This document shows positions 55,940-64,000 of a stretch of DNA of 64,000 nt, in pieces. Under the pieces are notes generated by a model. The model saw nothing but the letters and a program-made list of their open reading frames with translations, was not told the DNA's origin and did not search any database. Positions within the stretch are counted from its first letter, which is position 1. Each line of letters begins with the position of its first letter. The position numbers and the translations under genes were made by a program. The stretch spans positions 4,092,292 to 4,156,291 of the forward strand of contig NZ_CP022163.1 in NCBI RefSeq assembly GCF_002305855.1, read 5' to 3'. Source of the DNA: Melittangium boletus DSM 14713 (lineage in GTDB: Bacteria > Myxococcota > Myxococcia > Myxococcales > Myxococcaceae).

Positions 55940-58900
55940 ATGCCCGCGCCTATCAATGGAAGTGGAAACGCCGCGGCGGCAGCAGCGGCGGAGGCGGCAC
56001 GGCGGGCAGCAGCGGAGGCCGCGCGCAAGGCGGCGGAAGAGGCCGCGCGCAAGGCGGCGGCGGAAGCGGCGAAGCGGGCGGCGGAGGCGGCGCAAAAGGC
56101 GGCGGCGGAAGCGGCGCAGAAGGCGGCGGAAGCGGCGCAGAAGGCCGCCCAGCAGGCCCAGGCCGCGGAGCAGGCGAAGGCCGCCGCGAAGCAGTCCGTG
56201 GATCAGGCCAAGGCGATCGACCCCAAGAAGGACCCCGCCGGCGCGAAGCAGGCCATGGGCGAGGCGCAGAAGGCCACCAAGGAAGCCGCGACCCAGAAGG
56301 CGGCGGCCGAGGCGGCCCAGAAGGCCGCGGAGCAGGCTCGCACCCAGGCGCAGCAGGCCACCAAGGAGGCCTTCAAGAAGACCAACGAGGCCAACGCCAT
56401 CGCCAAGGCCGAGGGCAAGCCCGAGCCCTTCCCGCGCAACGAAGTCCAGCAGCGCACGGGCTACGATCCCCTGCGCGCCGATGACGCGAAGCTGGGCAAC
56501 TCCCAGGCCGCTCCCACGAAGGAAATGCAGGCCAAGCTCGACGCGGATCGCGACTACGCGCGGCTCGCGCAGAAGCCCGAGACGCGCCAGGCGCTCGACA
56601 AGCTCGGCGTGAAGGACGGCAGCGGCCTCAAGACGCTCGGCGAGCAGGTGGCGCGCTCGGCGGAAGGCACGGGCGTGGATGCCGCCACGGACAAGCGGCT
56701 CGCCGATGCGCAGAAGACGGTCAAGCCCCAGGCGCTCTCGGACATCCTCCAGGCCGCGGGCAAGGCGGCGGGGGACGCGGGCAAGCCCCTCGCGGACCCG
56801 AAGCTCGCCGACGCCATCGCCGCGGGCAAGACGCCGCGCGAGGCGAACCTGGCCGCCAAGGCCGATGCGCTGCCTCCGGAGACGAAGGCGAACCTGGAGC
56901 GCGTGGGCGTCAAGCCCGAGGAGTACGCCGCCGCCAAGCCCGAGGCCCAACGTGCCCTGGACGCCGCCGGCAAGGCCGCGGGGGAAGGCAAGCCCGCGGA
57001 TGCGCTCAACCAGCTGCGCGAGGCCGCCGCCCATGGCTCGCGTGACCTCGCCGAGAAGGGCCTCCAGACGCTGACCGAGCAGCAGCCTCCGGGACTCGGC
57101 CGCGACCTGCTGTCCAACCCGGATGTCGCCAAGAAGGCGCTCGACGACAAGGGCACCAGCGAGGCCCTGGGCAAGGTGCTGAGTGGAGAGCCCCAGGCCA
57201 AGATGGACGGCCTCAAGGCGCTCACGCGCGACGAGGGACTGCGCGACACGGCGCTCAAGGCCGCGGGCAAGGATCCCTCCATCCAGCAGGCGCTACAGAA
57301 GGTGGGCCTCAAGGGCGAGGATCTGGAGAAGCTGGGCAAGGGCGCCGAGGGCGTGCTCGACGCGGTGACCCAGCTGCAACCCGGTGGTGACGCCCAGAAG
57401 GGCCTTGCCTCGCTGCGCGACGCGCTCCAGGCCAATCCCGAGCTCGCCAAGGGCGACGTGGCCAAGAAGCTGCTCGACTCGGCCGCCAAGGCGCTGCCGG
57501 ACATGGCGAAGCAGCTGCTGTCCAATCCCCAGGTGCGCGAGCAGGTGCTCGCCGGGGGCGCGGCGGCGCTCGACGCCGTGGGCAAGCTCGCCAATGGCAA
57601 GGCGCTGGAAGGCCTCTCGGAGCTGGCCAAGAACGAGAAGCTGCGCAACGCCGTGGCCGAGGTGGCTGGCAAGGCCCAGGACGTCAAGGCCGCGCTGGCC
57701 AAGGCGGGCCTGGAGCCCAAGGATCTGCTCTCCCTCAAGGACGCGCTCCCCTCGGCGCTCGACGCGGCCCGCAAGCTGGGTGAGAAGGACTTCCCGGGTG
57801 CGCTCGACAGCATGCGCGAGGCCCTTCAGCAGGGCGGCGCGCTGAGCGAGAAGATGATCGGCAAGTTCGCCGAGCAGCTTCCCGAGTCCATGGGCCTGGG
57901 CAAGAGCATCCTCAAGGATCCGGCGGTCATCCAGGAGCTCATCAACAACGACGAGGCCTTCGCCTCCGCCAAGAACCTGTTCACCCCCGGCAAGGAGCTG
58001 GAGGGCATCGGCGGACTGCTCGGCAACGAGAGCCTGCGCAACTCCGTCCTCGACGTGGTGGGCAAGGACCCGGGCGTCCAGGCGAAGCTCGAGTCCGTGG
58101 GCCTGACGGCGGATGACCTCAAGCAGGCCGGGGACGCGGCGCCGCACCTGTTCGAGGCCGGGCGCGCGCTGCTCGGGGACAGCCCCGACATCCAGAAGGC
58201 CCTGGACTCGCTGGGCCAGGCGGCTGACGCGGCGCCGGAGCTGCTCGCCAAGCTCGGCGGGAAGATCGCCGACAAGATGCCCGAGCCCATGAAGCAGAAG
58301 CTCGCCGGCCTGGGCATCACCCCCGAGCACCTCAAGGAGGCGGGCGCGGCGCTGCCCCACCTGGTCAACGCGGCCCAGTCCTTCGCGGACGGCAAGCCCG
58401 AGGAAGCGCTCGCGTCGATCGGCCAGGCCTTGAAGGGCTCGCCGGAGATCGTCTCCACGATGATCAGCAAGGTGGGCGAGAAGCTGCCGGACGGGCTGCT
58501 CAAGGACGTGCTCACCGACAAGGATCTGGTGAAGGAACTCGTGACGAACGAGGACCTGCACGGCTCCATCGGCCAGCTGCTCAGCGGCACGCCCGAGGGC
58601 ATCAAGGAGGGCCTGCGCGGCATCTCCGCGAACGAGCCCGCCATGACGGCCGTGGCCAACTCGCTGTGGAAGAACGACGGCCTGCGCAAGCAGCTGGAGA
58701 AGGTGGGCTTCACGTCGGCGCAGGACCTGGCGGACGCGGGCGGGGCGCTCGATGACGTGATGACGCTCAAGGACGCGCTCACGGCCAATCCGCCGGACGT
58801 GAAGGCGGCCATCGACGCCGGCCTGAACGTCATCAACGACCTGCCGGACGGGCTCAAGAACAAGATCGGCGACAAGCTCACCGAGAAGCTGAAGCTGCCG

Positions 58901-59713
58901 CCGGGCTTGTCGGACATGGTGTTGCACGGCGCCGATGCGTTGAAGGACCCGGAGGTGCGCGAGCACCTGGGCGCCGCGGTGGATGCCTTCTCCAAGGGCA
59001 ACGTGCAGGACTTCATCTCGGAGCTGGGGGCCACGGGCGAGAAGCTGGCCACGGACCACCCGGAGCTGGCCACGGGCTTCCTGGACATGATGGGCAAGCT
59101 GCCGGGCAGCGTGGGCCGCTTCTTCAGCGACCCCGAGCTCAACAAGGGCCTGGTCGAGTCGGGTGCCATCTCCGAGGTGTTCCAGGCCACGCAGAAGCTG
59201 GCGTCCGGGGACATCATGGGCGCGCTGGGCGACCTGATGCAGGGCGCGGGCAAGGTGATGGGCTACGGCGAGAACTTCAAGATCGAGGGGCCCGTCTTCG
59301 GCCACCCGAGCGTGACGCTGCCCTTTGGCGCCGAGGGCATGGAGATGATGGGCCGGATGGCCACGCAGTTCGTGGAGGCCCTGCCCGAGTCGGTGAAGAC
59401 GAAGCTCCAGACGCAGATCGCCGAGACGGTGGCCCGGGCGGGCGGCTCGGCCATCCCGGGTGGCAGCATCATCAGCGCCATCGGCGATGGCGTGGATCTG
59501 GTGCAGGAGCTGAGCAAGGACGACAAGGACTGGGTGAGCATCGGGCTCAAGGGCGCCGAGGTGGCGCTCGACCTGGCGGGCACCATCCCGGCGCTGGGCA
59601 GCATCACGGGCCCGCTGCGTGGCATCGTGGGCACCATCGACGCGATCCACGAGATCGGCTCGATGGTCAGCGACGTGCAGAGCTTCGGAAACGAGTTCGC
59701 CTTCGGCACGTGA
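55940..59713 (+). CDS. Large Ala-rich helical-repeat protein (unknown)
   Basis: The 1,257-residue protein has no signal peptide. Residues 10-140 are an almost pure Ala/Glu/Lys/Arg/Gln helix (EAARKAAEEAARKAA units), predicted as a long charged helix or coiled coil. The middle (about 200-1100) consists of diverged units of roughly 100-130 residues with the recurring theme NPxVxxxL...LxSGxxxxxLxxLxxNExLRxxVLxxxGKDPxVQxxLxxxGLxxxDL. The last 120 residues (IPGGSIISAIGDGVDLVQELSKDDKDWVSIGLKGAEVALDLAGTIPALGSI) resemble a small membrane-active or amphipathic region. I do not recognise a family; structural, surface or effector roles are all possible. Only one frame reads through all 3.8 kb as typical coding. 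Confidence 0.72.
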   Translation: MPAPINGSGNAAAAAAAEAARRAAAEAARKAAEEAARKAAAEAAKRAAEAAQKAAAEAAQKAAEAAQKAAQQAQAAEQAKAAAKQSVDQAKAIDPKKDPAGAKQAMGEAQKATKEAATQKAAAEAAQKAAEQARTQAQQATKEAFKKTNEANAIAKAEGKPEPFPRNEVQQRTGYDPLRADDAKLGNSQAAPTKEMQAKLDADRDYARLAQKPETRQALDKLGVKDGSGLKTLGEQVARSAEGTGVDAATDKRLADAQKTVKPQALSDILQAAGKAAGDAGKPLADPKLADAIAAGKTPREANLAAKADALPPETKANLERVGVKPEEYAAAKPEAQRALDAAGKAAGEGKPADALNQLREAAAHGSRDLAEKGLQTLTEQQPPGLGRDLLSNPDVAKKALDDKGTSEALGKVLSGEPQAKMDGLKALTRDEGLRDTALKAAGKDPSIQQALQKVGLKGEDLEKLGKGAEGVLDAVTQLQPGGDAQKGLASLRDALQANPELAKGDVAKKLLDSAAKALPDMAKQLLSNPQVREQVLAGGAAALDAVGKLANGKALEGLSELAKNEKLRNAVAEVAGKAQDVKAALAKAGLEPKDLLSLKDALPSALDAARKLGEKDFPGALDSMREALQQGGALSEKMIGKFAEQLPESMGLGKSILKDPAVIQELINNDEAFASAKNLFTPGKELEGIGGLLGNESLRNSVLDVVGKDPGVQAKLESVGLTADDLKQAGDAAPHLFEAGRALLGDSPDIQKALDSLGQAADAAPELLAKLGGKIADKMPEPMKQKLAGLGITPEHLKEAGAALPHLVNAAQSFADGKPEEALASIGQALKGSPEIVSTMISKVGEKLPDGLLKDVLTDKDLVKELVTNEDLHGSIGQLLSGTPEGIKEGLRGISANEPAMTAVANSLWKNDGLRKQLEKVGFTSAQDLADAGGALDDVMTLKDALTANPPDVKAAIDAGLNVINDLPDGLKNKIGDKLTEKLKLPPGLSDMVLHGADALKDPEVREHLGAAVDAFSKGNVQDFISELGATGEKLATDHPELATGFLDMMGKLPGSVGRFFSDPELNKGLVESGAISEVFQATQKLASGDIMGALGDLMQGAGKVMGYGENFKIEGPVFGHPSVTLPFGAEGMEMMGRMATQFVEALPESVKTKLQTQIAETVARAGGSAIPGGSIISAIGDGVDLVQELSKDDKDWVSIGLKGAEVALDLAGTIPALGSITGPLRGIVGTIDAIHEIGSMVSDVQSFGNEFAFGT
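55965..56370 (+). repeat. Imperfect GCGGCGGAAG-type coding repeat (long Ala/Glu/Lys helix)
   Basis: Short degenerate repeats of GCGGCGGAAGCGGCGC type encode the N-terminal charged helix. Such sequence is prone to length change and assembly error. Confidence 0.7.
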
Positions 59714-59726
59714 GCCCCGGAGGCGG

Positions 59727-59750
59727 CCCCCCGCCGTGATTCGCGGGGGG
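59727..59750. terminator. GC hairpin between convergent genes
   Basis: CCCCCCGC / GCGGGGGG arms around an 8-nt loop, located between two convergent stop codons. It lacks a U-tract, so bidirectional termination is only a suggestion. Confidence 0.4.
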
Positions 59751-59767
59751 GGAACGCCGGGGCGCTG

Positions 59768-60277
59768 TTAGCGCGGCTGCTTGGAGCGGATGAAGGTCAC
59801 GGCGAGCGAGGTCTTCTGGGCCTCGCTGCCGCTGACCTCGAGCATCCGATCGAGGGGCACGCCCTTGAAGAAGACGCTGACCTTCTGCTTGGCCTCCTTG
59901 ACGAAGAAGTCGTAGTCCGCGTCCTTCATGCCCAGCTTGAGCGCCTTGGCGCGCTCGTTCTGCATCTGGTCGAACGAGTAGATGAGGGCATCCGGCTTCA
60001 CCCCGTAGGCTGTCCAGGTGGCGCTGTGCAGGGCGAGGCGCGTCTTGCCCTGGGCGAGCTTGTCGAGCGCCGCCTGGTAGTGGGGCGCCATGCGCGGGTC
60101 CGGGCCCACGCTGTTGAGCTTGAGCAGCTCCGCGCGCGCCTGGGGGTCCTCGGCCATGGTGCGCGCGATGTCGTCCTGGAGCACCAGGTGGAGATCCGCC
60201 TGGGTGGCCGCCTGCTTCATCCACGGCGTGGGCTCGTTGATGGGAGAGGCATCGAACAGCACGATGAAGCGGCTCAT
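59768..60277 (-). CDS. Unknown 169-aa soluble protein
   Basis: The protein begins MSRFIVLFDASPINEPTPWMKQAATQADLHLVLQDDIARTMAEDPQARAELLKLN and is mixed alpha/beta with no signal peptide, membrane segment or Cys. It ends VSGSEAQKTSLAVTFIRSKQPR. I do not recognise a family. It is convergent with the helical-repeat gene and follows the SGNH esterase gene on the same strand with a 56-bp gap, so co-transcription is possible. The name-giving feature is lacking; treat as hypothetical. Confidence 0.68.
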   Translation of the reverse strand: MSRFIVLFDASPINEPTPWMKQAATQADLHLVLQDDIARTMAEDPQARAELLKLNSVGPDPRMAPHYQAALDKLAQGKTRLALHSATWTAYGVKPDALIYSFDQMQNERAKALKLGMKDADYDFFVKEAKQKVSVFFKGVPLDRMLEVSGSEAQKTSLAVTFIRSKQPR

Positions 60278-60333
60278 GTCATCAGCTCCAGGTCACGTGA
60301 TGGCGTGGGGGCGAGCATACACGGGGCGGTGGC

Positions 60334-61479
60334 TCACCACCCGAGCCCCTCGATGAAGGTGCCGATCTCCGCGGCCATCGCCGCGTGGCCGTTGGCGGTG
60401 GGGTGCCAGTCCTCCCCGTAGGGGTCTCCCTGGATGGGGGTATAGGCGAAGTAGTGCACGCCTGCGTCGCCCAGGGACGCCACCATGGTGGAGACGTACT
60501 CCTGCATCTTCGTCCAGTGCTGGCGGTCCTTCGGGTAGCTGTCGTTCAGCATCGGGCCGATGGAGCAGATGATGTGCGCGGCGGGGTACAGCCCGCGCAG
60601 CCGCCGGACGAAGGCCGCGTAGGCCGCCTTGAAGGGCTCGGCGTCGGGCGCGGTCGGCAGATTGTCCGTGGGGTCCACCACGTTGAAGTCGTTGTTGCCC
60701 AGGTTGATGATGATGATGTCCGGCACGAAGCTCGACAGGTCCCACTGCGAATCCTCGTTGTCGGGCAGGGTGCGCCCATACCGGTCCGGGAAGGTGCCCT
60801 CCGTGGCGCCGTTGTTGTTGCGGTAGATGCCCGTGCCGGAGATGCAGGTACTCATCACCTCGGCGTTGAACCGCCGGCCCAGGAACGTTCCATACGCCTG
60901 GGAGATGTCCTCGTTCTTCGAGTGAAAGCCCGTGTTGGGCTCGGTGTATGCGTTGGTGGTGGTGATGCTCGCTTCGTTGCCGTAGCCGCAGGAGATGGAG
61001 TCGCCGATGATCTCCAGACGCCGCTCGGGCCGGGGCGGAGGATCCAGCAGGACTCCCTGCACGCTCACGCCGAAGAAGCGGACGACGCCCGCGTAGGCCT
61101 CGGTGCGCTTGACGATCTCGATGGTGTGCTCACCGGGCGGCAGGCCTCGCGCGCCCTTGAGCCAGGTGGCCTTGGGTTTGAGCTCGAGCTTGACCTCCGT
61201 CTTGCCATCGACGATGACGTTGACCCAGTTGGTGTGCTCCTCACCGCCTGAGCCCAGGTCCTCGAAGGCCACGTCCACGCCCGTGCAGTTGCAGCGAAAG
61301 CGCGCCGCGGTCCCTGGAAATGCCCACAGGGGTTGCTCGGGGTTGGTGTGATCCATGCGCCCGACGAGCTGAAGCTTCGGATCGTTCGCGGCGTGTTCGA
61401 ACCAGGCGGTGAACGGCGCACAGCTGCTCAGCGCGAACATGGATACGAGCGCGAGCATGGCCATGGGAAAACGGTGCAT
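60334..61479 (-). CDS. SGNH-hydrolase lipoprotein (carbohydrate esterase family 2-like)
   Basis: The 381-residue protein has a lipoprotein signal (LVSMFALSSC, Cys near 20), an N-terminal beta-sandwich (about 35-165, LVGRMDHTNPEQPLWAFPGTAARFRC...) and a C-terminal SGNH domain (about 170-380). The blocks are IIGDSISCGYGNE (catalytic Ser), NLGNNDF, and DWHPTANGH (catalytic Asp/His). The two-domain order matches CE2 acetyl esterases, which remove acetyl groups from polysaccharides. A surface polysaccharide-deacetylating role is inferred. ATG 61479 has GGGGGAAG about 6 nt upstream; upstream in-frame codons are not signal-like. It is divergent from the M28 peptidase gene (119 bp). Confidence 0.87.
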   Translation of the reverse strand: MHRFPMAMLALVSMFALSSCAPFTAWFEHAANDPKLQLVGRMDHTNPEQPLWAFPGTAARFRCNCTGVDVAFEDLGSGGEEHTNWVNVIVDGKTEVKLELKPKATWLKGARGLPPGEHTIEIVKRTEAYAGVVRFFGVSVQGVLLDPPPRPERRLEIIGDSISCGYGNEASITTTNAYTEPNTGFHSKNEDISQAYGTFLGRRFNAEVMSTCISGTGIYRNNNGATEGTFPDRYGRTLPDNEDSQWDLSSFVPDIIIINLGNNDFNVVDPTDNLPTAPDAEPFKAAYAAFVRRLRGLYPAAHIICSIGPMLNDSYPKDRQHWTKMQEYVSTMVASLGDAGVHYFAYTPIQGDPYGEDWHPTANGHAAMAAEIGTFIEGLGW

Positions 61480-61598
61480 GGGGCTTCCCCCTGGGTGTGG
61501 TGGCCGAGTATCGCGTGGCGCTCGGGGTGCCGTCACCTCTGGAGACGGGCGAGCCCCCTCCCGGGGCTTGCGAGGAGCCGCGCTGGGGACGAGAGTGG

Positions 61599-63050
61599 GT
61601 GTCCCTTTTTCTCCGGAGCATCGCCGTGCCCGCAGCCCTTCCGCTCTCCGCCGCCCTGTTGTCCCTGCTCACCGCCACGCCCAAGGCTCCGGTTCGGGCG
61701 GAGGCGGTCCGGGGCGACACGGGCCCCTCGCTCCAGGTGGCCGAGCGGCTCATCGGCGCAGCGCTCACCGAGGGCCATGCCTACGCGCGCCTGGCCGAGC
61801 TCACCGACGGCGTGGGCCAGCGGCTGTCCGGCTCGGAGGGAGCGGAGGCCGCGGTGCGCTGGGCGAAGAAGCGCTTCGAGGCGGATGGGGTGAAGGTGTG
61901 GCTGGAGCCGGTGAAGGTGCCGCGGTGGGTGCGCGGAGAGGGGAGTGGGCGGGTGCTGGCCTCGGAGCGCACGCGGGGGCACACGCTGTCCCTGTTGGCG
62001 CTGGGCGGCAGCGTGGGCACGCCCGAGGGAGGCCTCTCCGCGGAGGTCGTCGAGGTGCGCTCTTTCGATGAGGTGGCGGCGCTGGGCGACAAGGTGAAGG
62101 GCAAGGTGGTCTTCTTCAACCACGACATGGCGCAGGCGCAGGACTATGGCCGCGCGGCGGGGTTGCGCACGCGGGGCGCGTCGGTGGCGGCGAAGGCGGG
62201 GGCGGTGGGCATGCTCATCCGCTCGCTGGCCACCGCGTCGCTGCGCACGCCGCACACCGGGGCCATGCGCTACGACGAGGGCGTGCCGGAGATTCCGGCC
62301 GCGGCCGTGTCGGTGGAGGACGCGGAGCTCCTGCACCGCCTGATCGCGGGAGGCCCGGTGAAGGTGGAGCTGAGGCTCACGTGCAAGAGCCTGCCGGACG
62401 CGGACTCCTTCAACGTGGTGGCCGAGGTGAAGGGCCGCGAGAAGCCGCGCGAGGTGGTGCTCCTGGGCGCGCACCTGGACTCGTGGGACGTGGGCACGGG
62501 CGCGCACGATGACGGCGCGGGCGTGACCATGGTGATGGAGACGGCGCGGCTGCTCGCGCGGCTGGAGCGGGCCCCCCGGCGCACGGTGCGCGTGGTGCTC
62601 TTCATGAACGAGGAGAACGGTCTGCGCGGCGGCCTCGCCTATGCCTCGGCGCACGCGGCGGAGCTGGGCGAGCACGTGGCGGCGCTGGAGATGGACAGCG
62701 GAGGCGGGCGGCCCCTGGGCGTCGTCCTGCGCGCGGGCGCGGGGGGGGATGCGCTCCTCAAGCCGTGGATGCAGCCGCTCGCCGCCCTGGGGGCGAATGC
62801 GCTCCTGCCGGGCGATGCGGGAGGCGCGGACATCTCGCCGCTCGTGCCCGCGCGGGTGCCCTTCGTGGGCGTGCGCGTGGACGCGAGCCGCTACTTCGAC
62901 GTGCACCATTCGGAGGCGGACACGCTGGACAAGGTGGACCCCAAGGACCTGGCGCACAGCACGGCGGCGCTGGCATGGGTGAGCTACGTGCTGGCCGAGA
63001 TGCCCGGGGTGCTGCCCCGTCCCGAGGCCCCCGCGAGCCCCCGTCCATGA
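61599..63050 (+). CDS. Secreted M28-family zinc peptidase (carboxypeptidase Q-like)
   Basis: The 483-residue protein has a signal peptide (VSLFLRSIAVPAALPLSAALLSLLTA), a protease-associated-like region (about 120-260) and an M28 domain. The zinc and catalytic motifs are GAHLDSWD, GTGAHDDGAGV, MNEENGLRGG, EMDSGGGRPLG and DVHHSEADTLDKV, which covers the His/Asp/Glu/Glu/Asp/His set of co-catalytic zinc aminopeptidases. It resembles the plasma glutamate carboxypeptidase group. I prefer GTG 61599 (GAGAG 5 nt upstream) because the signal peptide then starts correctly; the frame is open back to 61497. Its stop overlaps the next start (ATGA). Confidence 0.88.
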   Translation: MSLFLRSIAVPAALPLSAALLSLLTATPKAPVRAEAVRGDTGPSLQVAERLIGAALTEGHAYARLAELTDGVGQRLSGSEGAEAAVRWAKKRFEADGVKVWLEPVKVPRWVRGEGSGRVLASERTRGHTLSLLALGGSVGTPEGGLSAEVVEVRSFDEVAALGDKVKGKVVFFNHDMAQAQDYGRAAGLRTRGASVAAKAGAVGMLIRSLATASLRTPHTGAMRYDEGVPEIPAAAVSVEDAELLHRLIAGGPVKVELRLTCKSLPDADSFNVVAEVKGREKPREVVLLGAHLDSWDVGTGAHDDGAGVTMVMETARLLARLERAPRRTVRVVLFMNEENGLRGGLAYASAHAAELGEHVAALEMDSGGGRPLGVVLRAGAGGDALLKPWMQPLAALGANALLPGDAGGADISPLVPARVPFVGVRVDASRYFDVHHSEADTLDKVDPKDLAHSTAALAWVSYVLAEMPGVLPRPEAPASPRP

Positions 63051-63421
63051 GCGATCATCCCGAGCTGGAGAAGCAGCGTGGCTCGCGCAAGGGGCGCCTG
63101 GCGCCGGAGCGGCGCGAGGAGTTGATCGCGGCGTTCCAGGAGGTGCGCGAGCGGGTCCAGGCCGCCGGGCCGGAGGAGCCGAGTCCCGTGTTGTCGCAGG
63201 GCTGGGTGGATCGGCGGCGGCTGGTGCTGGTGGACCTGATTCTCACGCTCTGCGAGGAAGTGATGCGGGGCGAGACGCTGGGCGCGCGCGAGCTGGCCGA
63301 GCGGCTGCATCCGGTGCTGACGGCGGCGCAAGAGCTGGCGCCGGGCTATTCGCTGGGGAAGGCGGCGGCGCTGGTGTTGGCGGCCCTGGAGGAGGGTGAA
63401 CCGGGGCTGGAGGTGGATTGA
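63047..63421 (+). CDS. Small helical protein of unknown function
   Basis: The 124-residue, Arg/Glu/Leu-rich protein (LAPERREELIAAFQEVRERVQAAG, WVDRRRLVLVDLILTLCEEVMRGETLGARELAERL) is predicted all-helical and cytosolic. It overlaps the peptidase stop by 4 nt and is translationally coupled to it. It resembles a small regulator or adaptor only in size; I do not recognise a family. The glycosyltransferase gene follows 38 bp later. Confidence 0.72.
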   Translation: MSDHPELEKQRGSRKGRLAPERREELIAAFQEVRERVQAAGPEEPSPVLSQGWVDRRRLVLVDLILTLCEEVMRGETLGARELAERLHPVLTAAQELAPGYSLGKAAALVLAALEEGEPGLEVD

Positions 63422-63459
63422 AGTCCCGCCTATCCTCCGGGGGTCTCAGGGGAGGACGC

Positions 63460-64000
63460 ATGGCGACACAGGCGGGTGGCCGGACCGAACGGGCGCGTGA
63501 CTTCATGGCGCTGATGGACCGGCTGCGAATCGTCGAGGACGAGGCGGCGGAAGACGCGCTGCTCGATGAACTCACCCGGCCGGGCAAGCCGCTCATCCTG
63601 TCCTTCGTCAACGCGCACGCGGTGAACCTGGGGTGGAAGCAGCCAGGCATGTTGGATGGGCTGATGCGCTCGGATGTGCTGTTGCGCGACGGCATCGGGG
63701 TGAAGCTGGGCCTGCGGGCCTTCCACCGCCGGTACGGGCTGAACATGAATGGCACGGACTTCATCCCTCGCATCGCGCGCGCGTACGCGGGCAAGCGCGT
63801 GGCGCTCTTCGGCACGCGCTCGCCGTGGTTGGACAACGCGCGGCGCACGCTGGAGGGGTGGGGGCTCATCGTCGTGGCCTGTCACGAGGGGTTCGATCCG
63901 CCCGAGACGTACCTGCGGCTGGCCACCGAGACGAAGCCGGACCTCATCCTCATGGCCATGGGCATGCCCAAGCAGGAGGAGGTGTCGGTGAAGTTGCGCG
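63460..64000 (+). CDS. WecG/TagA/CpsF-family glycosyltransferase, 5' part (runs off right edge)
   Basis: The first 180 codons are present. Signatures of the GT26 family are ILSFVNAHAVNLGWKQP, LLRDGIGVKLGLRAF, LNMNGTDFIPRIA (the T-D motif in the acceptor/catalytic loop), RVALFGTRSPWLDNA and LILMAMGMPKQE. Enzymes of this family transfer N-acetylmannosamine(-uronic acid) or related sugars to undecaprenyl-linked intermediates in teichoic acid, enterobacterial common antigen or exopolysaccharide synthesis. GGGGAGGA lies 3 nt before the ATG. The family's C-terminal membrane-associating part lies outside the window. It may begin an exopolysaccharide locus to the right. Confidence 0.9.
   Translation, partial: MATQAGGRTERARDFMALMDRLRIVEDEAAEDALLDELTRPGKPLILSFVNAHAVNLGWKQPGMLDGLMRSDVLLRDGIGVKLGLRAFHRRYGLNMNGTDFIPRIARAYAGKRVALFGTRSPWLDNARRTLEGWGLIVVACHEGFDPPETYLRLATETKPDLILMAMGMPKQEEVSVKLR

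Overview
The window is GC-rich, gene-dense DNA from a predatory, social Gram-negative bacterium, most likely a myxobacterium of the Cystobacterineae (Cystobacter/Archangium/Melittangium type). The signs are two Hanks-type Ser/Thr kinases, one of them fused to TPRs; many secreted lipoproteins and repeat proteins; a SitA-like polymorphic toxin lipoprotein with an adjacent immunity protein; a GH16/GH3 glucan-degrading pair; and the strong G/C third-position bias that produces very long antisense shadow frames. I see no tRNA, rRNA, CRISPR array, transposase or integrase gene.

Layout. 1-8.4 kb: 5' part of a Ser/Thr kinase (runs off the left edge), M48 metallopeptidase, a minus-strand run (membrane protein, N-acetylmuramoyl-L-alanine amidase, degenerate dynamin-like membrane protein, unknown protein), a zinc-type glucose dehydrogenase-like enzyme and a cyclase-family protein that has lost its metal ligands. 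8.5-16.8 kb: GH15 glucoamylase-like enzyme, then an operon made of a TIGR04222-like membrane protein with a Gly/Ser/Cys tail, a DUF692/MNIO enzyme and a small partner. This operon is split by an island of about 3.9 kb carrying a SitA-like toxin, its immunity protein and a PD-(D/E)XK-like protein. The far end of the island carries a second, diverged copy of the TIGR04222 tail directly in front of the MNIO gene. 16.8-29.3 kb: TetR regulator with an adjacent palindrome, YdcF-like protein, App1-like phosphatase, Cys-rich repeat protein, hybrid-sensor histidine kinase (PAS/GAF), pseudo-receiver protein, MBL-fold hydrolase, RtcB RNA ligase, a single-domain response regulator and a TPR protein.

29.8-42.6 kb is a secretome region: GH16 lipoprotein, GH3 enzyme with three CBM32-like modules (both followed by good intrinsic terminators), pilus-N-terminal-like protein, a 14-repeat RCC1 lipoprotein, DUF2059-like lipoprotein, PH-domain protein and a PI-PLC X-domain protein. 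42.7-46.2 kb holds a dGTPase/nucleotidyltransferase two-gene cassette flanked by 90-bp direct repeats (84/90 identical by eye) derived from the 3' end of the neighbouring TPR gene. This looks like an acquired, possibly anti-phage, module. 46.2-52.4 kb: kinase-TPR fusion, two lipoproteins (one with a JAMM-like motif), a membrane protein and a decayed toxin/immunity pair in which an in-frame TGA replaces a Cys codon. 52.5-64 kb: TolB-propeller/amidohydrolase, a 1,257-residue Ala-rich helical repeat protein, SGNH esterase lipoprotein, M28 peptidase, a small protein and the 5' part of a WecG/TagA/CpsF-type glycosyltransferase that runs off the right edge.

The most striking pattern is shared by the two islands. 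Each lies just downstream of a complete host gene and ends in a second copy of that gene's 3' end in the same orientation, so both seem to have entered at gene 3' ends. All function calls are by motif recognition without database searches. Start codons were chosen from Shine-Dalgarno spacing and expected N-termini.
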